From Casp-actino8 sp964614655 (GTDB lineage: Bacteria; Actinomycetota; Acidimicrobiia; Acidimicrobiales; Ilumatobacteraceae), in assembly GCA_964614655.1 (NCBI GenBank), contig CAZTPF010000004.1, positions 38,955 to 102,954 on the forward strand: a stretch of DNA of 64,000 bases. The letters run 5' to 3'. Made by a program: the position numbers and the translations under genes. Below the pieces are notes generated by a model. That model had not been told where the DNA came from, ran no database searches, and saw only the letters and a list, made by a program, of their open reading frames with translations. Of this stretch, positions 31,370 through 38,639 are shown one piece after another. Positions within the stretch are counted from its first letter, which is position 1. Every line of letters begins with the position of its first letter.

Positions 31370-32803
31370 TCAGATCCAGACGCCCTCGTCGATCGCCGTG
31401 GAATCTCCGCATCCGCTCGGTGACGGAAGCACCTTGGCCGGATTGGCCAGACCAAGAGGATCGAAGGCTCGACGAAGGGCCGATTGCGCGGCGAGATCAT
31501 TCTCGTCGAACATGAGCGGCATGTAGTCGCGCTTTTCGAGTCCGATTCCGTGTTCTCCGGAGAGGACTCCGCCGGCGGCGACACTCGCCTCGACGATACG
31601 GCGACCCGCTTCGTGCACCCGTTCGAGAACTCCTGGCTCGCGCTTGTCGAACACGATCAGCGGATGGAGATTGCCGTCTCCGGCGTGGAACACGTTCAGA
31701 ACGAGAAGATCGAGATCGTCGACGATCTGGTAGATCTGTCCGAGCACCTCGGGAAGTCGGCGGCGCGGGACGACGGTGTCGTGCAGGTAGTAGTTGGGCT
31801 TGATACGCGCCACGGCACCGAAGGCGGTCTTGCGGCCCTTCCAGAGCAGAGCTCTCTCCTCCTCGGACCGGGCATGGCGCACCGATCGGCATCTGTTGGC
31901 CCGGGCGATGGCCTCGATCGCCTCGGCGTCGTGTTCGACCTGATGGCGCAGACCGCTCACCTCGACGAGCAGGACGGCCTCGGCGTCGGTGGGGAGGCCG
32001 GCGTGGACGTAGTCCTCGACCGCACGAATGCAGAGTCGGTCCATCATCTCGAGGGCGTCGGGGACCATTCCGGCCGCGATCACCGCGCTCACCGTGGCGG
32101 CACCGTCGGCGACGTCGAGGTAGTCGAAGAGCATGGTGCGCACATGGGGTGGATTCGGTGTCAGGCGGACGCAGATCCTCGTCACCACACCGAACATTCC
32201 CTCGCTGCCCACGACGGCACCACGTAGGTCGAGTCCGGGCGGTTCGGGCTCCTCTCCCCCGAGCACGTGAACCGAGCCGTCCGACAGCACGATCTCCACG
32301 GCGAGCACGTGACTCGAGGTCACTCCCTCGGCGAGACAATGCGGTCCTCCGGAGTTGTTGCCGACGTTCCCGCCGATGGTGCAACTCTGCTGACTGCTCG
32401 GATCCGGGGCGAAATGCAGACCGAACACCGGCTCGAGATCGGCGACGGCACGGGTCAGATCGAGATTGAGAACTCCGGGGCCGACCCACGCCGTTCGATC
32501 CACGACGTCGACCGCCTCGACGGCGTTCATGCGAATCGTGCTGATCACACAGGCCTCGTCGAGCGGAGTCGCTCCCCCGGCCAGACCGGTTCCGGCTCCT
32601 CGAACGACGAAAGGCCGTCGATGTTCGGCGCACGCGCGAACCACCGAGACCACCTCCGCGGTCGACTCGGGGAAACAGACCACACCGGCCGAACCGGCCA
32701 TGTTGGAGGCGTCGTGTGAGTAGAGGACGGTGTCGACCCGTCCGTCTCTGACCTTGTCGGGTCCCAGTTCCCGTCGTAGACGGTCGACGAAGTCGCCGGT
32801 CAT
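31370..32803 (-). CDS. glcD: Glycolate oxidase / D-lactate dehydrogenase-type FAD subunit
   Basis: 477 residues. The FAD-linked oxidase PCMH domain is clear: VRGAGTGLAGGATPLDEACV, CTIGGNVGNNSGGPHCLAEG and AVVGSEGMFGVVTRI. The C-terminal half ends with HAGDGNLHPLIVFDK and the EEHGIGLEK-like GEHGIGLEKRDYM, both typical of GlcD. It oxidises glycolate or a similar hydroxy acid to the keto acid. Its ATG overlaps the stop of the upstream 32800 gene (ATGA), so it belongs to the operon coming from aspS/rarA, an unusual location. Confidence 0.9.
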   Translation of the reverse strand: MTGDFVDRLRRELGPDKVRDGRVDTVLYSHDASNMAGSAGVVCFPESTAEVVSVVRACAEHRRPFVVRGAGTGLAGGATPLDEACVISTIRMNAVEAVDVVDRTAWVGPGVLNLDLTRAVADLEPVFGLHFAPDPSSQQSCTIGGNVGNNSGGPHCLAEGVTSSHVLAVEIVLSDGSVHVLGGEEPEPPGLDLRGAVVGSEGMFGVVTRICVRLTPNPPHVRTMLFDYLDVADGAATVSAVIAAGMVPDALEMMDRLCIRAVEDYVHAGLPTDAEAVLLVEVSGLRHQVEHDAEAIEAIARANRCRSVRHARSEEERALLWKGRKTAFGAVARIKPNYYLHDTVVPRRRLPEVLGQIYQIVDDLDLLVLNVFHAGDGNLHPLIVFDKREPGVLERVHEAGRRIVEASVAAGGVLSGEHGIGLEKRDYMPLMFDENDLAAQSALRRAFDPLGLANPAKVLPSPSGCGDSTAIDEGVWI

Positions 32804-33201
32804 CGGCGCGGTCGACGCCGCCGGGTCGACGCCGAAGCCGTGTCGTCGACGAAGCCCGGATCGAGTTGGCGAAGGACGACCACGCGACCGGGTTCGATCG
32901 GTTCGCCGTCGACGAGGACGGCGTCGTCGCGTCCGATGGCCTCGTCGAGACTCTCGGCGCGGCCATCGACTCGCGCTTTCAGCTCGGCTTCCTTGGTTCG
33001 CATGGCGTCGCGGCCGTCGCGAATGGCGTCTCCGACGTCGGTGACCGTCCGCCGCACCGAATCGGTCGCGTCGCGGACCACCTTCACCGGGGCCAGTTCG
33101 GTCACGCGTGCCACCTGCTTCTTGACTCGGCGACGCGTGACGACGACGGCCAGAGCTCCGGTCACGCTTCCGGAGACGAACCAGACGAACCGTTTGATCA
33201 T
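32800..33201 (-). CDS. Small membrane-anchored protein (DUF6167-like)
   Basis: 133 residues. One N-terminal membrane segment (FVWFVSGSVTGALAVVVTR) is followed by a charged helical region (RRVKKQVARVTELAPVK...). The arrangement recalls the small proteins next to rarA and DUF948 in Actinobacteria (DUF6167 in Streptomyces). Function unknown. The start overlaps the stop of the DUF948 gene and its stop overlaps the start of glcD, each by four bases. Confidence 0.6.
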   Translation of the reverse strand: MIKRFVWFVSGSVTGALAVVVTRRRVKKQVARVTELAPVKVVRDATDSVRRTVTDVGDAIRDGRDAMRTKEAELKARVDGRAESLDEAIGRDDAVLVDGEPIEPGRVVVLRQLDPGFVDDTASASTRRRRPRR

Positions 33202-33635
33202 GACGACTTCCTCCGCCGAATCTGAGTCACGTTGGTGCCCGCTTCACGACGAGCTCGACGTTCACGCCGACTCAGACGTCGAACCGCGCGTGACGTTCCG
33301 GTGGCGATGGCGGCCGTCTTGATGACCGGGGTCGACAGGGCGGTTCGGGTGAGACGTCCGGTGCCCGACACCGCTCCGCTGATGGCTTCGGCCGACCCGA
33401 GCACCCGATCGAAACGATCGAGATCACGGCGAGCGTCTTCGACCGCGTCGCGAGCGTCGAGGGTGGACTCTCGGATCTCGCTCAGAAGCGGCTCGGTGCG
33501 CTCGCTCCAGATCCGCAGTTCTCGCCGGAGCTCCTTCAGGGACTGCAGAACGCGAAACAGGACGACGATGAGGGCGGTGAAGGCCACGACACACAAGAAG
33601 AGGCCGAGAACGAGGGCGAATTCGGTGGCGCTCAT
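33198..33635 (-). CDS. DUF948-like membrane protein
   Basis: 145 residues. A single transmembrane segment spans about residues 5-27 (FALVLGLFLCVVAFTALIVV), then a cytoplasmic helical and basic tail with amphipathic repeats (ELRIWSERTEPLLSEI, DARDAVEDARRDLDRFD). DUF948 proteins are membrane-anchored helical proteins common in Actinobacteria and Firmicutes, with an unclear role. The ATG at 33635 overlaps the likely rarA stop (ATGA). The frame remains open upstream into the assembly gap, but this ATG gives the family-typical N-terminus. Confidence 0.75.
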   Translation of the reverse strand: MSATEFALVLGLFLCVVAFTALIVVLFRVLQSLKELRRELRIWSERTEPLLSEIRESTLDARDAVEDARRDLDRFDRVLGSAEAISGAVSGTGRLTRTALSTPVIKTAAIATGTSRAVRRLSRRERRARREAGTNVTQIRRRKSS

Positions 33636-35083
33636 GATCCTCTCCTGTCGTTGTCGTGCTGGTTGTCGTGCTGGNNNNNNNNNNNNNNNNNNNNNNNNNN
33701 NNNNNNNNNNNNNNNNNNNNNNNNNNNNNNNNNNNNNNNNNNNNNNNNNNNNNNNNNNNNNNNNNNNNNNNNNNTGTCGTGCTCGGGACGCGGTGCCGGT
33801 TTTGGATCCGATGCGGAGTGTCGCGTCCGGATCCCCATTGTGTCTCGTTCGGTCGGTTCGAACCACACGCGCCCGACGAGGGCATCGGGCAGGTACTGCT
33901 GCTCGACCCGAGCGTCGGGATGATCGTGCGGATAGAGGTAGCCGGTGCCGTGCCCGAGTGCAGCGGCCCCCTGGTAGTGGCCGTCACGCAGGTGGGCCGG
34001 GACCTCGCCGGACGATCCGTTGCGAACGTCGGCGCGGGCTGACCAGATGGCAGTGGCCGTGGAATTGCTCTTCGGAGCCAACGCCAGGTACAGGGCCGCT
34101 TGGGCCAGGTTCAGCTCGGCTTCGGGCAATCCCACGTGCTCGAGAGCGTGAGCAGCGGCCACGGCGACACTGAGAGCCGACGGATCGGCCAGGCCGACGT
34201 CTTCTGACGCGAAGATGATCATGCGGCGAACGATGAAACGCGGGTCCTCGCCCGCTTCCAGCATGCGGGCCAGATAGTGGGTGGTGGCTTGAGGGTCGGA
34301 TCCTCGCATGCTCTTGATGAAGGCGCTCACGACGTCGTAGTGATCGTCCTGGCCGTAGCGAAGAGCCGAGGCACCGAGGGCACTCTCGACGTGGTCGAGT
34401 CCGATGGGGTCGGTCCCGGCCAGAACGGCGGCCACGTCGAGCGAGGTCAGAACGCGCCGTCCGTCGCCGGCCGATCTTTCGACGAGTAGTTGCTTGGCCG
34501 CCGACGTGATGGTGGTGTCGAGGGCCCGGACTCCTCGTTCGACGAGTCGATCGAGCGCCACCTCGTCGAGCGGCTCGAGGCGAAACAGGGTGCTGCGCGA
34601 CCGGAGTGGCGCGTTCACCTCGAAGTAAGGGTTTTCGGTCGTGGCACCGATGAGGGTCAAGGTCCCGTTCTCGACGGCCGGAAGCAGGGCGTCCTGCTGC
34701 GACCGCGAGAACCGGTGGATCTCGTCGAGGAAGAGAATGGTTCCGCGATCGTGAAGGCCACGCCGTTCCACGGCCCGGTCGATGACCTCGCGGACGTCTC
34801 GGACACCAGCGGTCACCGCCGACAGTTGTTCGAAAGCCCGATGCGTGGTGCCGGCGACGGCGAGGGCGAGGGTGGTCTTACCGGTGCCCGGTGGGCCCCA
34901 GAAGATGGTGCTCGAGAGGCGATCGGATTCGACCAGTGTGCGAAGTGGTCGGCCCGGACCGACGAGGTGATCCTGCCCGACGACATCGTCGATCGTGCGC
35001 GGGCGAAGACGAGCCGCCAATGGCGCCCGCTCGCGTAGGACTTCTTCGGCGGCCGCGGTGAAGAGATCAGGCGGGTCGGTCAT
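33632..35083 (-). CDS. rarA: Replication-associated recombination protein A (RarA/MgsA), interrupted by an assembly gap
   Basis: About 436 residues are readable before the gap, and the frame closes after it at 33632. AAA+ ATPase: GPPGTGKTTLALAVAG (Walker A), ILFLDEIHRF (Walker B) and GATTENPYFEVNAPLRSRS, the family-typical segment. The C-terminal oligomerisation region includes LYLALAPKSNSTATAIW and GYLYPHDHPDARVEQQYLP. RarA acts at stalled replication forks. After the family end at about PTERDTMGI the protein has an extra tail that ends in repeats of QHDN across the gap; the tail length is unknown. The start overlaps the rppH stop (ATGA). Confidence 0.88.
   Translation of the reverse strand: MTDPPDLFTAAAEEVLRERAPLAARLRPRTIDDVVGQDHLVGPGRPLRTLVESDRLSSTIFWGPPGTGKTTLALAVAGTTHRAFEQLSAVTAGVRDVREVIDRAVERRGLHDRGTILFLDEIHRFSRSQQDALLPAVENGTLTLIGATTENPYFEVNAPLRSRSTLFRLEPLDEVALDRLVERGVRALDTTITSAAKQLLVERSAGDGRRVLTSLDVAAVLAGTDPIGLDHVESALGASALRYGQDDHYDVVSAFIKSMRGSDPQATTHYLARMLEAGEDPRFIVRRMIIFASEDVGLADPSALSVAVAAAHALEHVGLPEAELNLAQAALYLALAPKSNSTATAIWSARADVRNGSSGEVPAHLRDGHYQGAAALGHGTGYLYPHDHPDARVEQQYLPDALVGRVWFEPTERDTMGIRTRHSASDPKPAPRPEHDXXXXXXXXXXXXXXXXXXXXXXXXXXXXXXXXXXQHDNQHDNDRRGS
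33636..33674 (-). repeat. 12-bp minisatellite encoding QHDN at the rarA 3' end
   Basis: On the minus strand CAGCACGACAAC occurs in tandem just before the rarA stop, and the other side of the gap ends in GAGCACGACA, which matches the same unit. The unit encodes Gln-His-Asp-Asn. The gap therefore probably contains further copies. Confidence 0.65.
33675..33774. other. Assembly gap (100 N) in the rarA tail
   Basis: Exactly 100 N, so an arbitrary size. For rarA to stay in frame the missing length must be 1 modulo 3; with 12-bp units it would be 1 plus a multiple of 12. Confidence 0.95.
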
Positions 35084-35532
35084 GGTAAGAGACGAGAGAA
35101 GGCCCGTTGATACGCCTCACGTCGCCACGGGATCACCGCGTGGACGAGTTCGTGCGGATCGATCCATGTCCAGTCCCGGAACTCGCGGCCGTCGACGACG
35201 GGAACGGCGGCCTCGTCGACCACCCCGAAGAGGAACCACTTCTGCACCTGACCTCTGACCGCCTTGCCGAACTTCCCGACGTCGAGTTCGGACGGCCATT
35301 CGTACGCGATCCACTCCGGCAGCTCGCTCACCAGACGAGCCTCGGTCGCCGTCAGACCGGTCTCCTCGGCGAGTTCACGCCAAGCCGCTTCGACGGGAGC
35401 CTCACCGGTGTCGAGGCCTCCTTGCGGAAGCTGCCAGGAACCCGGAGCGTCGGCCCGTTCGCAGGCCAGGACCCGACCGTCGTCGCGCCGCACGATCATC
35501 ACGACACCGGCGCGAAACGACTGGGCGGCCAT
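35080..35532 (-). CDS. rppH: NUDIX hydrolase, RppH-like
   Basis: 150 residues. The Nudix box reads GGLDTGEAPVEAAWRELAEE followed by TGL, preceded by SWQLPQGG. The length and the C-terminal KWFLFGVVDEAAVPVV match RNA pyrophosphohydrolase or diadenosine polyphosphatase, which removes pyrophosphate from mRNA 5' ends or cleaves ApnA. If the leaderless mRNAs of this genome carry 5' triphosphates, an RppH could set their decay; that is inference. Coupled to rarA by ATGA; 3 bases after aspS. Confidence 0.85.
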   Translation of the reverse strand: MAAQSFRAGVVMIVRRDDGRVLACERADAPGSWQLPQGGLDTGEAPVEAAWRELAEETGLTATEARLVSELPEWIAYEWPSELDVGKFGKAVRGQVQKWFLFGVVDEAAVPVVDGREFRDWTWIDPHELVHAVIPWRREAYQRAFSRLLP

Positions 35533-35535
35533 ACG

Positions 35536-37299
35536 TCAGCCCGAAACCGCCGGCGGAAGCACTCGAATCCCCAGTTCCTCCAACTGTCGGGGTTCGGCGG
35601 GGTTGGGAGCGTCGGTCATCGGATCCTGGCCGCTCTGCGTCTTCGGGAAGGCGATGACTTCGCGGATGTTGTCCTCCCCGGCCAGGATGGCTACCAGCCG
35701 ATCGAGGCCGAAGGCGAAACCACCGTGGGGCGGCGCGCCGTACGTGAACGGCTTCAGAAAGAAGCCGAACTTGCGGTTGGCCTCCTCCTCACCGATTCCG
35801 AGGGCCGAAAAGACGAGACGCTGGAGTTCGGGTTCGTGGATTCGGATCGAACCTGAACCGAGCTCCCAACCGTTCAACACCAGGTCGTAGGCGAGGGCGC
35901 GCACCGACAGCGGATCACTCTCGAGTCGGGCGAGGTCGTCGGGGTGAGGCATGCAGAACGGGTGATGCCCGGGCTTGGGTCGACCGGACTCCTTGTCGAC
36001 GCCGACGAAGAGGGGGAATTCGACCACCCAGACGTAGCGGTAGGGGCCCTGATGCACCGGAGGACGTCCGAGATCGTTGCGCAACTGTCCGAGCACTTCG
36101 CACGTGGTCATCCATTCGTCGGCCACGACGAGGAGCAGATCGCCCGGACGCGCGTCGAGAGCGTTGACGAGTGCGGACGTCTCGGATTCCGACAGGAACT
36201 TGGCCACCGGGCTTTCGAGTGATCCGTCACCGGACACCTTCAACCACACGAGGCCCTTGGCCCCGAGCTTCTTGGCTCGATCGGTGAGTCCGTCGAGCTT
36301 GTTTCGCCCGAATTCCTCGGCTCGGCCGGAGACGTTGATGCCCTTGATCGACGCCACACCCTGGAAGGCCTTGAACTCGGTGGACGCGAAGATCGACGTC
36401 AGTTCGACGAGTTCCATTCCGAAACGTAGATCGGGCTTGTCGACTCCGAAGCGATCCATGGCGTCGCGCCACGTGATGCGCTCGATCGCGTCGGGACGAG
36501 TGCCGGTGACGGCTTCGGCGGCGGCGAGCACCGCCGAACCGATGGCCTCGAGAACGTCGTCCTGAGTGACGAAACTCATCTCGGCGTCGAGCTGCATGAA
36601 CTCGTACTGGCGATCGGCACGCAGGTCTTCGTCGCGTAGGCATCGAGCGATCTGGTAATAGCGGTCGACACCGGCGACCATCAGGAGCTGCTTGAACAGC
36701 TGGGGACTCTGCGGAAGCGCGTAGAACGAACCCGGCTCCTTGCGTGAAGGAACCAGGAACTCTCGGGCGCCTTCCGGGGTCGACGGAACGAGCATCGGTG
36801 TCTCGACTTCGACGAAACCTTGCGACTCCATGCTGCGTCGCACGGCCGAGTTGACGGCGGCTCGGACTCGGAGGTTCCTCTGCATGCGCTCACGCCGAAG
36901 ATCGAGGTAGCGGTACTGGAGGCGGACGTTCTCGTCGACGTCGTCGGCTCGCGCGTCGATCGGGAACGGCGGCGGCTCGGCCGACCGCAGCACTTCGACC
37001 CGGCACTCCCCGATCTCGACGTGACCGGTGGCCAGGTTGTCGTTGGCGGTGCCGTCGGGACGAGCCCTCACGACACCGGTGACGCGTACGACGTATTCGC
37101 TGCGGACGTCGACACCGTCGTCGATCACGCACTGAACGACGCCACTGTGATCGCGGACGTCGACGAAGGCCAGTTTGTCGCCGTGTTCACGTCGCTTGGC
37201 CACCCATCCGCAGAGTGACACCGTCTGGCCGATGTGGGAGGGGCGCACTTCTCCGCACATCATGGTGCGCAGGGAGGTGCGGGACGGGTCGACGCTCAT
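35536..37299 (-). CDS. aspS: Aspartyl-tRNA synthetase (bacterial type)
   Basis: 587 residues, normal for the bacterial enzyme with its GAD insertion. The N-terminal anticodon-binding domain (GQTVSLCGWVAKRREHG), class II motif 2 (ARCLRDEDLRADRQYEFMQLD) and motif 3 (PHGGFAFGLDRLVAILAG) are visible. It charges tRNA-Asp (or tRNA-Asn in non-discriminating forms). The start overlaps the hisS stop by four bases. The true start is at 37299; a much longer frame extends further upstream but overlaps hisS. Confidence 0.97.
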   Translation of the reverse strand: MSVDPSRTSLRTMMCGEVRPSHIGQTVSLCGWVAKRREHGDKLAFVDVRDHSGVVQCVIDDGVDVRSEYVVRVTGVVRARPDGTANDNLATGHVEIGECRVEVLRSAEPPPFPIDARADDVDENVRLQYRYLDLRRERMQRNLRVRAAVNSAVRRSMESQGFVEVETPMLVPSTPEGAREFLVPSRKEPGSFYALPQSPQLFKQLLMVAGVDRYYQIARCLRDEDLRADRQYEFMQLDAEMSFVTQDDVLEAIGSAVLAAAEAVTGTRPDAIERITWRDAMDRFGVDKPDLRFGMELVELTSIFASTEFKAFQGVASIKGINVSGRAEEFGRNKLDGLTDRAKKLGAKGLVWLKVSGDGSLESPVAKFLSESETSALVNALDARPGDLLLVVADEWMTTCEVLGQLRNDLGRPPVHQGPYRYVWVVEFPLFVGVDKESGRPKPGHHPFCMPHPDDLARLESDPLSVRALAYDLVLNGWELGSGSIRIHEPELQRLVFSALGIGEEEANRKFGFFLKPFTYGAPPHGGFAFGLDRLVAILAGEDNIREVIAFPKTQSGQDPMTDAPNPAEPRQLEELGIRVLPPAVSG

Positions 37300-38573
37300 G
37301 ACGGATCCTTTGGTCGGGGGGACGACAGTCGTTCGAGCAGATGGCGCTCGATATCGGAACGGGGAACGACACTTTGTTCGGAGTCGCTGCGGAGATCGCG
37401 TACCACGACGACTCCGGCCGCCAGTTCGTCTCCGCCGACGATCAGAGCGAATCGCGCTCCACTGCGATCGGCGGCCTTCATCTGGCTCTTCATGCTGCGA
37501 CCGTCGTAGGCGCGGTCGGCGAGGAGGCCCGAACGGCGGAGAGAGTCGGTGAGCACCAGAGCCTCTCGTCCACCGGTCGTGTCGACCACGAAGGCGTCGA
37601 GGGCGACCTCGACGGGAGCGAACACCTTCTCGTCGTCGCATGCGATGAGGGTTCGGTCGAGACCGAGGGCGAAACCGATTCCCGGGGTGGGCGGGCCGCC
37701 GAGTTCTTCGATCAGACCGTCGTAACGTCCACCGCCACCGAGAGCGTTCTGGGCCGAGTCGAGCGTTCCACCGGCGTACTCGAAGGTCGTGTAGCGGTAG
37801 TAGTCGAGACCGCGGACGAGCCGCTCGTCGCGGGTGAAAGGGACACCGAGGGCTTCGAGCCCTGCGCAGACTCGAGTGAAGTGATCGGCGGCTTGCTCGC
37901 TGTAGAAGTCGTCGATTCGCGGCGCTGCGGCGATGATCGGCGCGTCCTCGGCTCTTTTGGAATCGAGCACCCGAAGCGGATTGCGCTCGAGTGTGGTGCG
38001 CGCCTCCTCGGAAAGATCCGAACGATGAGCGGCGAAATGTCGAGCCAGAGCCTCGGTGTAGCGGAGCCGGTCGTCGGGTTCGCCGAGACTGTTGACCTTC
38101 AGTTCGACGTGGCGGAGACCGAGGGCGGCGAAGAAACGCCACCCGAGGGCGATGATCTCGACGTCGAGGTCGGGATCGGTGACTCCGAGCACCTCGATGC
38201 CGACCTGATCGAACTGTCGGTAGCGACCTCGTTGCGGTTTCTCGTAGCGGAAGTTGGGGCCGGTGTACCAGGTCTTCCAGGGAAGAGTCGGGCGATGCTG
38301 GACGAAGGCGCGGCACACACTCGCGGTCTGTTCGGGACGAAGGGCGACGTGACGCTCCCCTTTGTCGACGAAGTCGTACATCTCCTTCGACACCACGTCG
38401 GTGGACTCGCCAACGCGGGTGAAGACGCCGATGTCCTCGAGAAGGGGCGGAATGATCTGCTGGTAGCCGGCCGCTTCGACGGTGTCGGCGAAAACCTGGA
38501 CGAACCGGCGCCAGCGACCCGATTCGGGGGCCAGGACATCGCGCATCCCTGGACTGGTCTGGAACTCCGGCAC
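37296..38573 (-). CDS. hisS: Histidyl-tRNA synthetase
   Basis: 425 residues. Class II features: the N-terminal PEFQTSPGMRDVLAP, motif 2 (YTGPNFRYEKPQRGRYRQFD), LVRGLDYYRYTTFEY (HisA-like motif) and GIGFALGLDRTLIA for motif 3. It charges tRNA-His. The GTG at 38573 is chosen because TAGCCT lies 8 bases before it; a TTG at 38582 would overlap that hexamer. Stop overlaps aspS start. Confidence 0.93.
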   Translation of the reverse strand: MPEFQTSPGMRDVLAPESGRWRRFVQVFADTVEAAGYQQIIPPLLEDIGVFTRVGESTDVVSKEMYDFVDKGERHVALRPEQTASVCRAFVQHRPTLPWKTWYTGPNFRYEKPQRGRYRQFDQVGIEVLGVTDPDLDVEIIALGWRFFAALGLRHVELKVNSLGEPDDRLRYTEALARHFAAHRSDLSEEARTTLERNPLRVLDSKRAEDAPIIAAAPRIDDFYSEQAADHFTRVCAGLEALGVPFTRDERLVRGLDYYRYTTFEYAGGTLDSAQNALGGGGRYDGLIEELGGPPTPGIGFALGLDRTLIACDDEKVFAPVEVALDAFVVDTTGGREALVLTDSLRRSGLLADRAYDGRSMKSQMKAADRSGARFALIVGGDELAAGVVVVRDLRSDSEQSVVPRSDIERHLLERLSSPRPKDPS

Positions 38574-38581
38574 GATGGGCA

Positions 38582-38587
38582 AGGCTA
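38582..38587 (-). promoter_or_regulatory. -10 element of hisS
   Basis: TAGCCT on the minus strand with an 8-base spacer to the GTG at 38573. It lies in the 66-base gap after relA. Confidence 0.4.
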
Positions 38588-38639
38588 CCCGAGCGGCTCG
38601 GTCGGGCCGGTCGAGTCGGCCGAGTCGCTCGAGACGGCC

